This document shows positions 37,435 to 48,779 of a stretch of DNA of 64,000 nucleotides, one piece after another. The stretch spans positions 303,967 to 367,966 of the forward strand of contig JXTC01000316.1 of NCBI GenBank assembly GCA_002914845.1. Reading direction: 5' to 3'. The stretch's first letter is position 1; each line of letters opens with the position of its first letter. Under the pieces are notes generated by a model that saw nothing but the letters and a program-made list of their open reading frames with translations, ran no database searches and was not told the origin of the DNA. The position numbers and the translations under genes were made by a program. Source of the DNA: Trema orientale (Eukaryota; Streptophyta; Magnoliopsida; Rosales; Cannabaceae).

Positions 37435-38150
37435 TTACCTATGACAAACGCATCTGTAGTGGTATGCACTATTGATTGGGTCATTTCCCTCGACGGGTAC
37501 TTGCTCTGCTCGGCATTTGTACCTGCATCCTCTACATTCATTGTATGTGCATGTTGGAGCTGTCGATCCAATCATCAATCTCCTCGGACTATTCTTCGTT
37601 ACTACTCCTCCATTAGTACTACCCTATACATATATTATTTCTTTTAAGATATTAACATGTAATTAAGGAAAAAAGGGATATATATACGATGTACTAGTCA
37701 TAGTTCCTAACCTGAATAAGTAAGTCTTGCTGAGTTTGAGAGACATATTCGGTGACCTTTTCCTTATAGGGTAGTGCTACTTGACTTCTTGATTCTGCAG
37801 CATAAAACAGATATGGTTATACATGCTACCTATATATATGTTATATATAGATATATGCATGTTAAAAAATCACACGAATGCATATTGGAATCTGTATATG
37901 AAACGACAGCATGTAACTAAAGGAGTAAGAGCTAGCTAGGCGAATATGTAGTACAATGAAAGATGGAAAGATTCAGAGGAAGAAGGAAATGTAACGCTAA
38001 AAATGGTAAAATATAAGAAAACGAAAACATCAAAATTATTAATGCGAAAGGCCGAGAAATAGTATATATACGACCTTGTATAGCATATGCTGCAAAAACC
38101 AAGGTGACTAATAATAGTAATAAGGGTAACTTAGGCCTAGCTTTGGCCAT
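37435..38150 (-). CDS. EPFL9: STOMAGEN / EPF-like 9, secreted stomatal-density peptide
   Basis: STOMAGEN is made in mesophyll, secreted, and raises stomatal density by competing with EPF1/EPF2 at TMM and ERECTA-family receptors. Exons on the minus strand are 38150-38075, 37794-37712 and 37623-37435, with clean GT-AG borders and exact phase, giving 115 residues. Residues 1-24 are a signal peptide (MAKARPKLPLLLLLVTLVF). A propeptide follows, with a basic PRRLM just before residue 71. The mature 45-residue peptide starts IGSTAPTCTYNECRGCRYKC and ends YHYRCVCHR. It has six cysteines at 78, 83, 86, 90, 111 and 113. As recalled, the mature sequence is identical to Arabidopsis STOMAGEN. A hAT-type MITE starts about 0.84 kb upstream of the start codon. 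Confidence 0.98.
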
Positions 38151-38889
38151 TATTGTATTCTATTTGGAAGAAATGAATGAAGAGAAAATTGAAAATATGT
38201 GGTGAGAAGTATAATATAAGGGAAAAGATAAGACTAAGAAGAAGAAGGAGAAATAAGGAGAATATTGTGTTGTGGTGACTGGTGAGGTGAGGTGAGGTTG
38301 TGAGTGTAAAAAGATAGACTGGCAAACTGTGCTGTTTTGGGCACTGCCAATATCTGCGAGTGACCCCAGAGGAGTACACCTACAAGGTTCCATTCGACAG
38401 ATCGCCTGTTGTGGGGTGGCTAACCCGTGGGACTGGTGGAATCTTTGGTGGGTTGAAATGACCAAACTGCCCTCTCTTCAATGGTACCGGCTTTCTTCGG
38501 GTTCGGGACTCGGGTTGTTGAGGGGTAAGAAAGGAATTGCATGTCTGAGAAAATTTTTTGCCTGCCCTTTAGATGATGAACAAGGGTATATGACTGTATG
38601 TCTAATGTCTCACCCACCCAAGTTAGAATCAATCATCCAGCTAGCAGAGAGGCTTCCGGGCTTTGAAATTGCTTTTGGGTTTCTGTTGGAAAGTCTTGAA
38701 CAAAAATGGAAATCACATATAAAAAATTATGAAAAGAATCAAAAGATATTTGTACGTAGTTTTGTGGAGTTTTTACAATACACAATAGGCACCAAGAGAA
38801 GTTGAAGCCAAGCCAATATCATATCTTTAGCACATAAGTTATTGGGACATAACTGTATAGGATTTTGTTTCCTGCATAAAACCATGGTA
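38151..38889 (-). promoter_or_regulatory. STOMAGEN 5' UTR and promoter region
   Basis: On the gene strand the ~130 bases before ATG 38150 are T/C-rich (CCTTATTTCTCC-type), as in plant leaders. A plus-strand frame of 158 codons (38329-38805) overlaps this region but shows no recognisable domain and is treated as chance. Boundaries are approximate. Confidence 0.45.
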
Positions 38890-38997
38890 TACTCCTCCTC
38901 CAAAATTAATTAATCTAGCGAGGAGTAGAGATGTATTGTGGGTTGGCTCGGTACTCCTCTTCCAAAATTAATTAATCTAGTGAGGAGTAGAGATGTA
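38890..38997. repeat. 62-bp-period duplication bordering a hAT insertion site
   Basis: A ~46-base segment is present at 38890-38935 and again at 38952-38997. Both copies contain TCCAAAATTAATTAATCTAG, then (C/T)GAGGAG, then TAGAGATGTA. The second copy runs into the hAT-type element that starts at 38988. The first copy holds the target and the first bases of an element, then diverges. Confidence 0.8.
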
Positions 38998-39749
38998 AAG
39001 TGAGTCGGGCCGGGCCAGGCCGACTCACATTTAATAAACCTATGCCGGCCTTGTATCGGGCCTAGATCCGGTCCGGTCTATATTCTTATTAGGGGGCCTG
39101 GCACGACTCACATGCTCAGTCCATATTTTATGTGGGCCTAAATAGGTCGTGCCTATGCGAGCCAAATATAGACCACAATGTGGGATTGATTTCGTTGTTG
39201 TTCTATACTTTAAAATATCAAATATGAACCTAAAACTCATTCATATTTTTTAAAATTTGAATAAATTGAAAATAAACAAAAATAAGTAAATAAATAACAT
39301 TAAAAACATATAAATGAAAATATTTAATTAAGATTTTTTAAAATTTTAATCAAGAAATATATTTAAAATTATATATTGAAGGACTAAATATAGGCCGATA
39401 TAAATGTGGACCGGGTCGAGCTGCGCCTGTGGGCCTATGATTGAGGCCCAGTCCGGCCCCTAGCCCATATGGGCTTGGACTGGGATTGGACTGGGCTGGT
39501 ACCGTACTTTTTCTTCGAAGAGAAATGCTAGCAGCACTCTCTTTTGTACTCTCTCAGTCTCACTGTTTGACATATGAATTCCACTATGATTTATTGCATT
39601 ATTAAAATATTAAACTGGATAGTGGAATCCACATGTCAAACTGTGAGACTAGAGATTGTAAAAGAGAGTGAAAAAGAGAGTGTGTTTAGCATTATTCTTC
39701 TTCGAAATATAGGTCGGCCAATAAAACCCGGCCCACATTCACATCTCTA
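38988..39749. mobile_element. Non-autonomous hAT element, 762 bp
   Basis: Left end TAGAGATGTAAAGTG and right end (reverse complement) TAGAGATGTGAATGTG, with GGGCCGGG-type subterminal motifs on both sides, form hAT-like termini. Flanking octamers GTGAGGAG (38980-38987) and GTGAGGAA (39750-39757) agree at 7 of 8 bases. There is no transposase. A MULE-type MITE is nested at 39520-39697. Confidence 0.8.
39520..39697. mobile_element. MULE-type MITE, 178 bp, nested in the hAT element
   Basis: Exact 9-bp direct duplication TTCTTCGAA at 39511-39519 and 39698-39706. The ends GAGAAATGCTAGCAGCAC and, reversed, GAATAATGCTAAACACAC are inverted relatives. The arms continue inward for about 70 bases (GTTTGACATATGAATTCCAC against GTTTGACATGTGGATTCCAC), making the whole unit a long hairpin. 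Nesting shows it inserted after the hAT element. Confidence 0.85.
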
Positions 39750-39757
39750 GTGAGGAA

Positions 39758-41007
39758 AAGAAGATTGAGCAAAATTATAAATTATTGTATCTGGACTACA
39801 TGAAATTATTCAACTTGGAATATATCTCAGGATTAAATTCGACAAATTCCTTGAACAATTAAAGTTAATGAGAACCTTTTTTAATTAAATTAGAATGAAA
39901 GCTAGCTGAAGTCAAATATAATAATATAACGAGGAATAATCCTCGATAGTTAAGTAGGCACAACCCCTTTGGCGCTTGAGCTAAAGGTTTTTGTACAAAG
40001 ATCAAGGATAAGTACCAAAAAGAACTTTAGAAAAAGTAATTGAGCATTTTAATGAAAGTTGCGAGCATTTCGAATTCTAGAAAAAAATAATAATAATAAA
40101 GAAGAATATAAAACTTCATTTTCCTCCTTTTTAATTAGAAGGTTGTTTGCTAAACAAAATCGAGGTTTCAATATAGTAGAAGCACTAAATTGACCAAAAG
40201 GTTTTGCCAACGGCATTGATACGTGATAGGGGTAAATACACACAAATCAAATTATTGCCAAATAGGGAAAAAAAAATAGAGAGAAAGAAAGAAATCAAAT
40301 AATTGTTAGTTTCCAATTGGAATTTGTGTGAAGAAAAAAAACATGTGGATCTTCCTTCAACCATAAGGATAACATTTTTGCGCGAGTAATAACAATAAAG
40401 AGATCAACAAAACAATTACAAATTTACAAGCGTCAAAATGAATTAAAATTATAATTGTAGATGTAGTGGTTATTAAATGATTAACACAACATTTGAAAAA
40501 CGTCACCATCAAAATAAATTGGTAGAAAATACGACTCTTTGTTTCATTTTTCATTTGAAAACGTAGTAACTATACGTTGCTCATGGACACAAACTAAATC
40601 GGAAGCAAAGGCATGCATGTGATAAAATGTATTGTCGTACACGCAACAGGCAGAGGAGCATCCCATCCCATCCCAAAATTCATTCGTAAGGACTGTTTTT
40701 GGGTATATTAGAATATTGCGATGATACGACAACCGAGGGATTAATATGTAATAATATATACAGTTCGTACGGCCACTAGATCGGACCAGAAGTTTGGTTA
40801 AAGCCCACAAAGCAAGAATTGGGCTTTTGACAAAGGAAAGCTGATGGATACCACTTCTTTATATATCTACATATTTGTACCACTTTTATTTTTTTTTAAC
40901 ATACGTACTTATTTTTGGTTTTTTTACACATTTGAATAGTGAGATAGTGGCTTATATTTTTTGCACGGAAGACTAAATTCATTTATATTAATGATTTCTG
41001 TCTTATT
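39758..41007. other. AT-rich intergenic stretch
   Basis: No gene recognised. Minus-strand frames at 40049-40243, 40357-40554 and 40544-40810 lack recognisable content. Confidence 0.4.
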
Positions 41008-41357
41008 GGAAAGATTTCATAGACATCCTTTATGTCTAAATTATAGTGACACCTCTTAGACTAAAAATACTTACGCTAACATTTTTCTACTATTCATGAA
41101 GCGTTATAAAAACACTTTCCTTCTTTAGTTGACTTTTACTAAAAAAAGTTTATAGTTAAATATTCATTTAGTTTAAACATTTTTTGTTAAAAAATATTTG
41201 ATGACTAAAATTAAAATGATAACATGGCTAAATGGTGAAGATTTTAGTAATTTTTTTTAATTATTTTAATACCTATGGGGTATCATTATAAATATTTTTA
41301 GTCTGGAAGGTATTATTATAGTTTGACATAAATCAGAGATTGTCAGCATAATTTTCC
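41008..41357. mobile_element. Inverted-repeat element (MITE), copy 1
   Basis: Left GGAAAGATTTCATAGACATC and right, reversed, GGAAAATTATGCTGACAATC pair over about 55 bases, including TATGTCTAAATTATAGTGAC against TATGTCAAACTATAATAATA. No clear target duplication. Shares its end style (GGAAAATT...TGACA) with 41766-42132. Confidence 0.6.
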
Positions 41358-41426
41358 GTTAAAACTGAAAAGTGAACTAGTGGTTTACAATTTTTCACAT
41401 AAACGTTAAAGTTAAGTTTATTTATA

Positions 41427-41599
41427 GGGGCGCGTCTACAGTAGGGGCGCCCCTACGTAGGGCCCTGTCTATTCACCGTTGGATGGGAATCTGTATATAA
41501 ATAGATTCTCCACAGATTCCCGTTATTCCCCACAGATTCCCATCCAATGATAATTAAGGCATGACCCTACGTAGGGACGCTTCTACCGTAGCCATCCCC
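41427..41599. mobile_element. MULE-type MITE, 173 bp, 9-bp target duplication
   Basis: Exact TTATTTATA flanks at 41418-41426 and 41600-41608. The ends GGGGCGCGTCTAC and, reversed, GGGGATGGCTACGG start inverted arms. The arms also share CCCTACGTAGGG and ATTGGATGGGAATCTGT-like blocks. It is GC-richer than its surroundings and contains the palindrome CCCTACGTAGGG twice. Confidence 0.85.
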
Positions 41600-41765
41600 T
41601 TATTTATAATATTTCATTTTGAAATGAAAAAGATACACCCATTTATAGACTATACGATGGTTTATATTTTTGTACATGAAAGAGTAAACTTGCATTCTTG
41701 AATTAAAAAAAATCAACTAATGGTGTACATCGATCGTTGCTCATTTAAAATATATATATATATAA

Positions 41766-42132
41766 CGAAAAAATTACACTGACATCTCATGATCTAAGTA
41801 TTAAAAACAAAAAATTGCAGTTATAATTAATCTTTGGACCAACAAAATTACACTATTACCCCTTAAATATTAAACAAGAATTATATAGACATCCCCTATT
41901 TTTAGTGAAATTTAACAAAATTTTCTTTTGACCATGAAATTTTAATTCTATTAAAATCATACTATTAAAACACAATTACGAAAAATAAATTAATAACATA
42001 ACTAAGTGATGAAAATTTTATTGATTTTTGAGCCTTTTTTTTTTTACGCAAGGTGTATTACTATAGTTATTTCAGGTTTAGTACGTATCCTTGTAATTTC
42101 ACATAGAACCGAGGGTGTCACTGCAATTTTCC
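41766..42132. mobile_element. Inverted-repeat element (MITE), copy 2
   Basis: Left AAAAAATTACACTGACATCT and right, reversed, GGAAAATTGCAGTGACACCC are inverted relatives. The interior contains TTACACTATTACCCC and GGTGTATTACTATAG, which also pair. It appears related to 41008-41357. No target duplication established. Confidence 0.6.
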
Positions 42133-42634
42133 CAAAATAGACTTCTATAAAATAATGAGAAGAGGTAATAAGCTAAGAGAAGCAAGATAGTGGTATTTTG
42201 CAAATAAACTCGACTAAAAGCGGTAGGATAGCTTAATATTCACATTTCCTTGAGTGGTGGTAAAGTGGTGGTAACCACAAATATTTGGAAAACGGTTGGC
42301 TGGTAGTTGAAAAACTCCCGCGAATGCCCAACTTTTGAAGAATACCAAACCTTTTCCTCCCACACCTCTTTTCTTTTCTTTTCTTTCCTTTTCTTTTCTT
42401 TTCTTTTCTTTGTCTCTCTATTCATCTCATGTTGATCAGAACTGGGAAACAATCCCTTTCCTTCTCTCCCAAACCTCTCCATTCTCTGCATCACCTTCTC
42501 AAGCAAGGCATCATCCTTAAACCCACCTCTATATTATTACCTCCTCCAATGTCTCCCATCTTCTCAAACCCAACATTCTTCTTCTTCTTCTTCTTCTTCT
42601 TCTTCCTCTGTTTCACTTTTGTACCTCTTCTACT
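42133..42634 (+). promoter_or_regulatory. SYNC2 promoter/leader with two pyrimidine microsatellites
   Basis: A (TTTTC)n tract at about 42367-42411 and a (CTT)n tract at about 42577-42606 lie upstream of ATG 42635. An upstream ATG at 42429 opens an out-of-frame reading that overlaps the main start, so if transcription begins upstream of it the start could be subject to leaky scanning. Confidence 0.5.
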
Positions 42635-45512
42635 ATGTCCCAACAAAAAGAGTCCCCCGCTGCCGCCGTCAATACCCCGGCCGCCGCGACGGCGATTCCT
42701 TCCAAGTACTCGAGCCGGGTTGTCTTGAAAACAATTCTGGAATCCGGTGGCGGCCTGGGATTGGTTGGTCGGAGAGTTGTGATTGGTGGGTGGGTGAAGT
42801 CTTCAAAAGAGGTCAAGAAAGACCCCGTGGTGCCCGAGCCGCCGCCGCCGCCGCCGCCTGCGCCTGTTGATGGTGTGGCTAGTCAGACTGGGACGAGAGA
42901 CGTTACTTGTTCAGAGATTCTTCAATCTCGGATACCCTTTATCCGGTCTATCATCAAAATCTTGGGCGGAAGCAATTACTCTGTTCGTGAAAAGTTGGAG
43001 CCGGCAGCTCCAAGGCCACCCCCTCCTTCTCTCGTCTTTTTGCAAGTCAGTGATGGTTCTTGCGCTTCAACTCTTCTGGTAATTATGTTGTTTCGTTTTA
43101 TACAAATTTGATGCTCTCTACGTGTTTGTCGATATGCTCATTATATCGTATATGATTGCGTACGTTTGATAGGAAATGTAGTCAATCAGAAGGAGGGAGT
43201 CTATGTTTCATTTTCCGATATTCTGAATAATTTAAGAAATCTCTCAGGTTGTTGTAGACTCCTCCGTAGCTCCCCCAAGTCAGCTACTGCCTACTGGAAC
43301 TTGTATCGTTGCAGAAGGTGAACTTACGAAGTCTTCACTTGAGGGGAAACATGTAATCGAGCTTAAAGTGGAGAAAATACGACATGTAGGAAGAGTGGAA
43401 TATGATAAGTACCCGTTATCAAAGAAGCGGCTTCCATTGAACCAGTTAAGGGAATGTCCTCACTTTCGACCTCGGACAACCACGGTAAGTGTTGTTATCG
43501 TACCTTAAGATCTCTTTCTTTCGACCTGAGTAGATGTTTCCTTTTAACCTGACGTCATTTTGATTTGGTTAGGTGGCATCTGTTATGCGAATTCGTAGTG
43601 CCCTGACTTTCGCAGCTCATACTTTCTCCCAAAATCAGGGATTTCTTTGTGTACAAGTACCCATTATCACAGCCGCAGATAGCGAAGGATTTAGTGAAAA
43701 GTTTCGGGTTACGACTGGTTTTGACAACGTAGGTAAAGAGGAGCCAAAGTTCATAGATGACACTGAAGGTGTTAGTCTAGAAGTTGTTAAGTCTGCTATA
43801 AAAGAGAAAAGCAAGATAATCGAGGATCTCAAAAGGACTGACAGCAATAGGGAAGCACTAGTTGCTGCAACGAAGGATTTACAGAAAACTACTGAGCTAG
43901 CTTCACATTTGGAAGCAAGAGAGAAATCCAAACAAAAGAATTGGCCGAAGGCTGATGACAAAGCTTCTGAAGAATTCTTCTCAAGTCAAACTCATCTAAC
44001 TGTTTCTGGTCGTCTCCATCTGGAGAGCTTTGCGTGTTCCCTTGGCAATGTATATGCGTTTGGACCCAGATTTCGAGCAAATAAAACTGAGTCTGTAAAG
44101 CAAGTGGCAGAAATGTGGATGGTTGAAATGGAAATGGCCTTTTCACAATTAGAGGTATAAGCTAAAGCCTCTAACTATTCTTTCATGTTACATTTTATCT
44201 TCCTAGTTTCAATTGTGCACAATGTGGAGAACTTGCATATCTGGCGTTGTCCTTCCAATCTAACGTTACTATTTTGTTTGGTTTTATTTTAGACATACGT
44301 CTGTTTTTGGGAGTTCTCTGTCATTGTATGATGATATGTAGTAATTTTTGCCTGTATTATGATTGAGATTTGACTTATAAGAATATTGATAACGTTTCAT
44401 GGAGTTTCTAGGATGCCATGAATTGTTCAGAGGACTTTTTCAAGTTCCTCTGCAAGTGGCTTTTGGAAAAATGTTCTGAGGATATGAAATTTGTCCTAAA
44501 ACGAATGGACAGAAACAGCATTGAACGTCTTCAGTCTATTATATTAAATTCAGCAAGTAGGATCTCCTATACCGAAGCATTAGATGCTCTGAAGAAGGTA
44601 AGACTTACAAATATTATCTTTTGTTACATTATTCTGAAAACTCCCATCTCCAGTAGTATTTATCTAACACATGTTTTGAATATTCCGTTCCAGGTTGCGG
44701 ATAAGAAAGTAGAAAGAAAACTTGAGTGGGGGGCTGCACTAACAACCGAACATCTAAGGTATTCAACGATATATAACTAACAATGTAAATTAGATATTTT
44801 CTATAAAGATAGCGGATGTTGGCATTATCTCCATTATACTTACCATTCTTAGTGCAATTGCAGTTTTTTGGCTGACGAGATCTATAAAAGTCCTGTAATT
44901 ATATACAACTATCCAAAACAAGTTAAGCCCTTTTATGTACGCCAGAATGACGATGGACGAACAGTTGCAGCATTTGATTTGGTGGTGCCGAAGGTATCGG
45001 AACTTTAAGAACTTATTTCACTTTTCAATAAAACCATCAGCGGACTTGCTGTAAGCTCCAGGTTTCACTCTATACTAAAATGGTAATATGCTTGTAAAAT
45101 TCGTGTGTAGATTGGGACTTTAATTTCAGGGAGCCAAAATGAGGAGCGCTTCAATGTGCTAAGTACAAGGTAACGACTGCTGTTCTACTCTTATCACGCC
45201 ATTAATAGAATAACACCTCTTATGAACTCTCTTTCTGCAAGCTATGGCACGAACACAAAGCAGGAAACTTGTTTTTTTTTTTTTTTTTAAACACAAAATT
45301 CAGAAGTTTAGCTTTGTATTTTTTGCAGAATTAAGGAGATGGGATTGGCAGGAGAACAGTATGAATGGTACTTGGATCTTCGCCGCCATGGAACAGTCAA
45401 GCACTCTGGCTTCAGTTTTGGGTTTGACCTCATGGTTCTCTTTGCTACCGGCCTGGCTGATGTAAGAGATGTTATCCCCTTTCCGAGAACGTATGGCAAA
45501 GTTAGCAACTAA
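42635..45512 (+). CDS. SYNC2: Asparagine--tRNA ligase, cytoplasmic 2-like (SYNC2 type), 8 exons
   Basis: Exons are 42635-43078, 43248-43484, 43573-44154, 44412-44597, 44694-44758, 44864-44993, 45111-45169 and 45329-45512, exactly 628 codons plus stop. Residues ~30-225 carry an OB-fold anticodon-binding domain ([15 protein letters not shown]) interrupted by a Pro-rich loop. The class II core follows: [19 protein letters not shown], then motif 2 (FGPRFRAN, residues 390-397) and motif 3 ([20 protein letters not shown]). Between them, residues ~289-355 form a charged helical insert typical of this plant paralogue. Active-site departures: motif 2 has Arg-Ala-Asn where AsnRS normally has Arg-Ala-Glu, and motif 3 has Asp601-Leu602 in place of the near-invariant Glu-Arg. 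As I recall, Arabidopsis SYNC2 also lacks the motif 3 Arg. Whether it charges tRNA is uncertain. Confidence 0.92.
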
Positions 45513-46006
45513 TCAAGTTCCTGAAAGAAAACTTGCAGATCAAATTGTTCTAGACCAGAAATGAAAATATGTAAAAATATACAGAATTAAGAAAGAGAAA
45601 AAAGTGGAAGACAAGCAAAAAAATAACATACAACATGTAAAGATCTTGCTGACGAACTGAATAATACTCAAATGAGAAACTGAATTTATTTACATGAATA
45701 AGAGAGTGTTTGTTTTCCAAATGATAGGCATGTGAAGTTCCCACCTTAGTATTTTTTTTCTTTAAAATGTTCAATTTGGCGGCGTTGATGGAGTTAATAT
45801 TGAGAGCAATTTCTATGTACTGCCGAGCATTAACCAGAGCATTCTTTGAATTCAGTACCGGTTAAAGAAAATAAAGTGGTAGGACCTTATTTGATGGTGC
45901 TTGAAATGATAGAGGAGAATTACAATAAACCAGATAGGATTTTCCATCATTTTCCTTTCGGAAAGCCTCTAGTTATTTTGAGAGACAACAATATAGATAT
46001 CAAACT
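45513..46006. other. Convergent intergenic region
   Basis: 3' sides of SYNC2 (plus) and the DUF26 gene (minus). Short frames here have no recognisable content. Confidence 0.4.
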
Positions 46007-46786
46007 CTATGGTTTCACCACGGTTATCAGATTATGATCTGAAACCATGGTATTGTTTGAACCAAGAGGAAAGAAAAACGGATAGAGCTCGTATCTGACA
46101 TAACAGCTACTATAAAGGACCCGACAACCCTTTCTGTTGCTGCAAAAGGTGGGGAAGTTGCCTATTGCAATGGCCAAACACTGAGCACAATCTATCTGAG
46201 AAAGGTCTCTTGTGCATTGCACCAAAGCATATAGCGTCGAAAATTCCGAAAGTTGTGTTTCACCTTTGCCAAGACCATCGTTCTTAGGCTCAACGGCTTC
46301 TGCTTTGATCCGATCCATCAAGGCTCCTAGTTCTTTGTTGAAAGTTTCAGGATCCGTTACATTATCGACATTAAAATAGAATATACCATAGGATGTGTCA
46401 ACTTGTCCAATGAAAGTACTCTTGTTGTTATACCTTAAGAAGCAGTAGTCATACCAAATTCTAGCATCAGCCTCGTTGGTACAACGTTTTCGGATCTGGT
46501 TAGCAGCATCTTGGACACAAGTTGAGCAGTCTTGAGTGCTCACATCCCCTCTACATTGAGACAAGCCATAGACTCGGTCTTCGCCTTTACCATAGAAGCT
46601 AGTAACAAAGCCAGTTTGGGGAGTTTTGAGAACCAATTCAGGCAACAAATTATCAATGTTTGCTGATATTTTGCTGCCTTTACTTATTTCAGTCTCTGTG
46701 TTACAGAAATCTCCCAAAGGGTCAGCTGACTCGGCTATGCAAGTGCATAAAACTAGAAAGACAAGAACTTTATATAATAACTTCAT
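46007..46786 (-). CDS. Cysteine-rich repeat secretory protein with two DUF26/Gnk2 domains
   Basis: Single exon, 259 residues, from ATG 46786 to TAG 46007. Residues 1-20 form a signal peptide (MKLLYKVLVFLVLCTCIAES). Two Gnk2-homologous (DUF26) domains follow, each with the diagnostic C-X8-C-X2-C: Cys78/Cys87/Cys90 and Cys191/Cys200/Cys203. Further conserved cysteines are present (DYCFLRY, SSCYVRY). There is no transmembrane segment or kinase domain, so it is a secreted CRRSP and not a cysteine-rich receptor kinase. Relatives include apoplastic mannose-binding antifungal proteins and plasmodesma-located proteins (the latter have a membrane anchor, absent here). It sits between SYNC2 and RABA5, where as recalled Arabidopsis has no such gene, so it may be an insertion. 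A pyrimidine/purine tract lies directly upstream. Confidence 0.93.
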   Translation of the reverse strand: MKLLYKVLVFLVLCTCIAESADPLGDFCNTETEISKGSKISANIDNLLPELVLKTPQTGFVTSFYGKGEDRVYGLSQCRGDVSTQDCSTCVQDAANQIRKRCTNEADARIWYDYCFLRYNNKSTFIGQVDTSYGIFYFNVDNVTDPETFNKELGALMDRIKAEAVEPKNDGLGKGETQLSEFSTLYALVQCTRDLSQIDCAQCLAIAIGNFPTFCSNRKGCRVLYSSCYVRYELYPFFFPLGSNNTMVSDHNLITVVKP

Positions 46787-48779
46787 CTTCTTTTTTTTTT
46801 CTTTCTTTTTTTTTTAATGCTTTCAAGTTATAGCTCAGTTCTTATGAATCTTTTACTAACGAGGTTGAGTTTTTATCGGACAAAAGAGTTGGGGAATGAT
46901 AGTGGCTGTGGGGATACATCTTGCAGACATTTCTGACTTTCTTGCCTTCTTTACCACCATAATGAGTGGAGGATACTGTGAAACTGTCACACAAGGCCAT
47001 TCTTCGTGTCTCGAAGAAAATCTTCCTCTTTTATGAGTCAATGTTTCTAGTAAGTCTTTTTTTTTTTTGGCTCTAGATGTTTCTAGTAAGTCTTAATTGT
47101 AATTGTTTAAGACCAAATGAGTGGTAGTCACTTGAGGAAATTCAGTAGCAAGTACCCACTTATACTGATAACTATTAGAGAAGCACTTGATCCACAAAAA
47201 AGTTTATCTGCTTAGCCAAATAAATTTAAAAATACAAGCAATAATAAAACCAGCAGCTCTGTAAATGTATATTCCAATCATATGTAGGTGGGAATTTTTG
47301 TTTTAATTCAAATGGATAAGTGATGGAGGATAGACGAAACCAGTCATCTTAAAAACCGCAGTTCTTAGAGGAGACACAATCTAATCATTCCAATCACTCA
47401 GGCTTAAGCTCGAGAGCTCATGCTCCAAGCACTACCTATTGAGGCCTTATTAGAATCCTTATAGACGAGCCCATGCCCACTTCAAGACACGGGTCCTTTG
47501 GTTCCGAGTGATGCCTATGCATCAAGGAAAAAGAATTTCTCTTTTGAACGAAAAAAAAAAAAAAAAATTAAAAACAAAACAACAAAAGCTAAAAGTAAAA
47601 ACCGGGATCAAATAGTCGCAGGTTCAGCCTAATTGATAATCATATCTACTTTTAACGAGTTTAAATCCCTCACTCCTGAACAGCTATTTAGCGCAACAAT
47701 AATTAAAATCAAGCGCCGCAGTAGGAGAAAGACTTGGAAATGTCCCTCTTGACTTTACGTGCATAACAGTGTGTTATTGCTTTTATTAGATTGTTGAATT
47801 TTGACTTAAAGGTCCTTTAATGGCCATTAGACCAAACTAAAGGGCCAATTGGCCTAACATGGATGAAAAATATCTAACGAGAATTTCATACGTGACATTT
47901 CAATTCCTTGCATTTTGAAATATTACCGAGTTTTTGGCTACTTGTGTAGTTCAAGTTCGATTTATATTCTGGATTTGATGACTTCTTCTTTTAAAACAAG
48001 AAAAAAAAAAAGGGAAGCTAAGCTTGAATGAAGGAGCTTAAACTGAACCAGACTTTTGGTTTTACTTGAGTCAGTAGATGGATATATTAGAGAAACCCAA
48101 CAATGGTTGCAAACAAATGATAATGGATTGCAGTGACAAATCAACGGTCCATTTAATTCTGTTTTCTCCTTTTTTTCCTTCATCATTTTGTTTTGTCTTG
48201 CACTGCAAATATTGTTGCTATGTGGTCCTGGTGAAATGGTCCTATTCTTCCAATTTTGGCACCATGCCCTGTAGTCTACATCTAGCTTAATAACAGTTCA
48301 GCAAAAAAGATGGAAATATGTGATATTTGGCCTGGTAAAACGTTAATATACGTCCTCAAATCATGATAACAAAATGTCAATATTAAATTAAATTACTAGA
48401 TAATTTCTTTTACCAAATTTTCATTATCTTCATTTTGTTTTCTTTTTCAATCTAAAAAGAAGAAGAATATTTTCTGTCTGTGCTTCGATGTAATTCTTAT
48501 GATCATTTGTGTAATGAGCCATTGCATCACACAATAAATTAAATATTACTCAAGTATCGTGTAGGTAAATCCGTAAGTGTTATGAAAGATATTAGCCCCA
48601 TATTATTAAATCAAATAAGTTATGAACTTGACTTATTTTGTTGCCTTAATTAAACACAGATGATATGTACATTTATGAAGTCATTTATTAACAATAACTT
48701 CACGCAAACAAAAAAAAAAAGGTTTTGTAATAAATAATTTAGTGATAAATTCATGCTTCCCGAAGAAGTAATTTGGGTC
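46787..48779. other. Intergenic stretch
   Basis: No gene recognised. A poly-A run at about 47551-47567 terminates a block (from ~47380) that could be a retroposed fragment, but no family is recognised. The minus-strand frame at 46856-47041 has no recognisable content. Confidence 0.35.

Noticed and set aside
38329..38805. 158-codon plus-strand frame upstream of STOMAGEN
   Set aside because: No domain, no splice context, overlaps the STOMAGEN leader and promoter in antisense, and its content changes character along its length. Judged to be chance.
46856..47041. 61-codon frame upstream of the DUF26 gene
   Set aside because: No match to DUF26 or any signal; too short to support.
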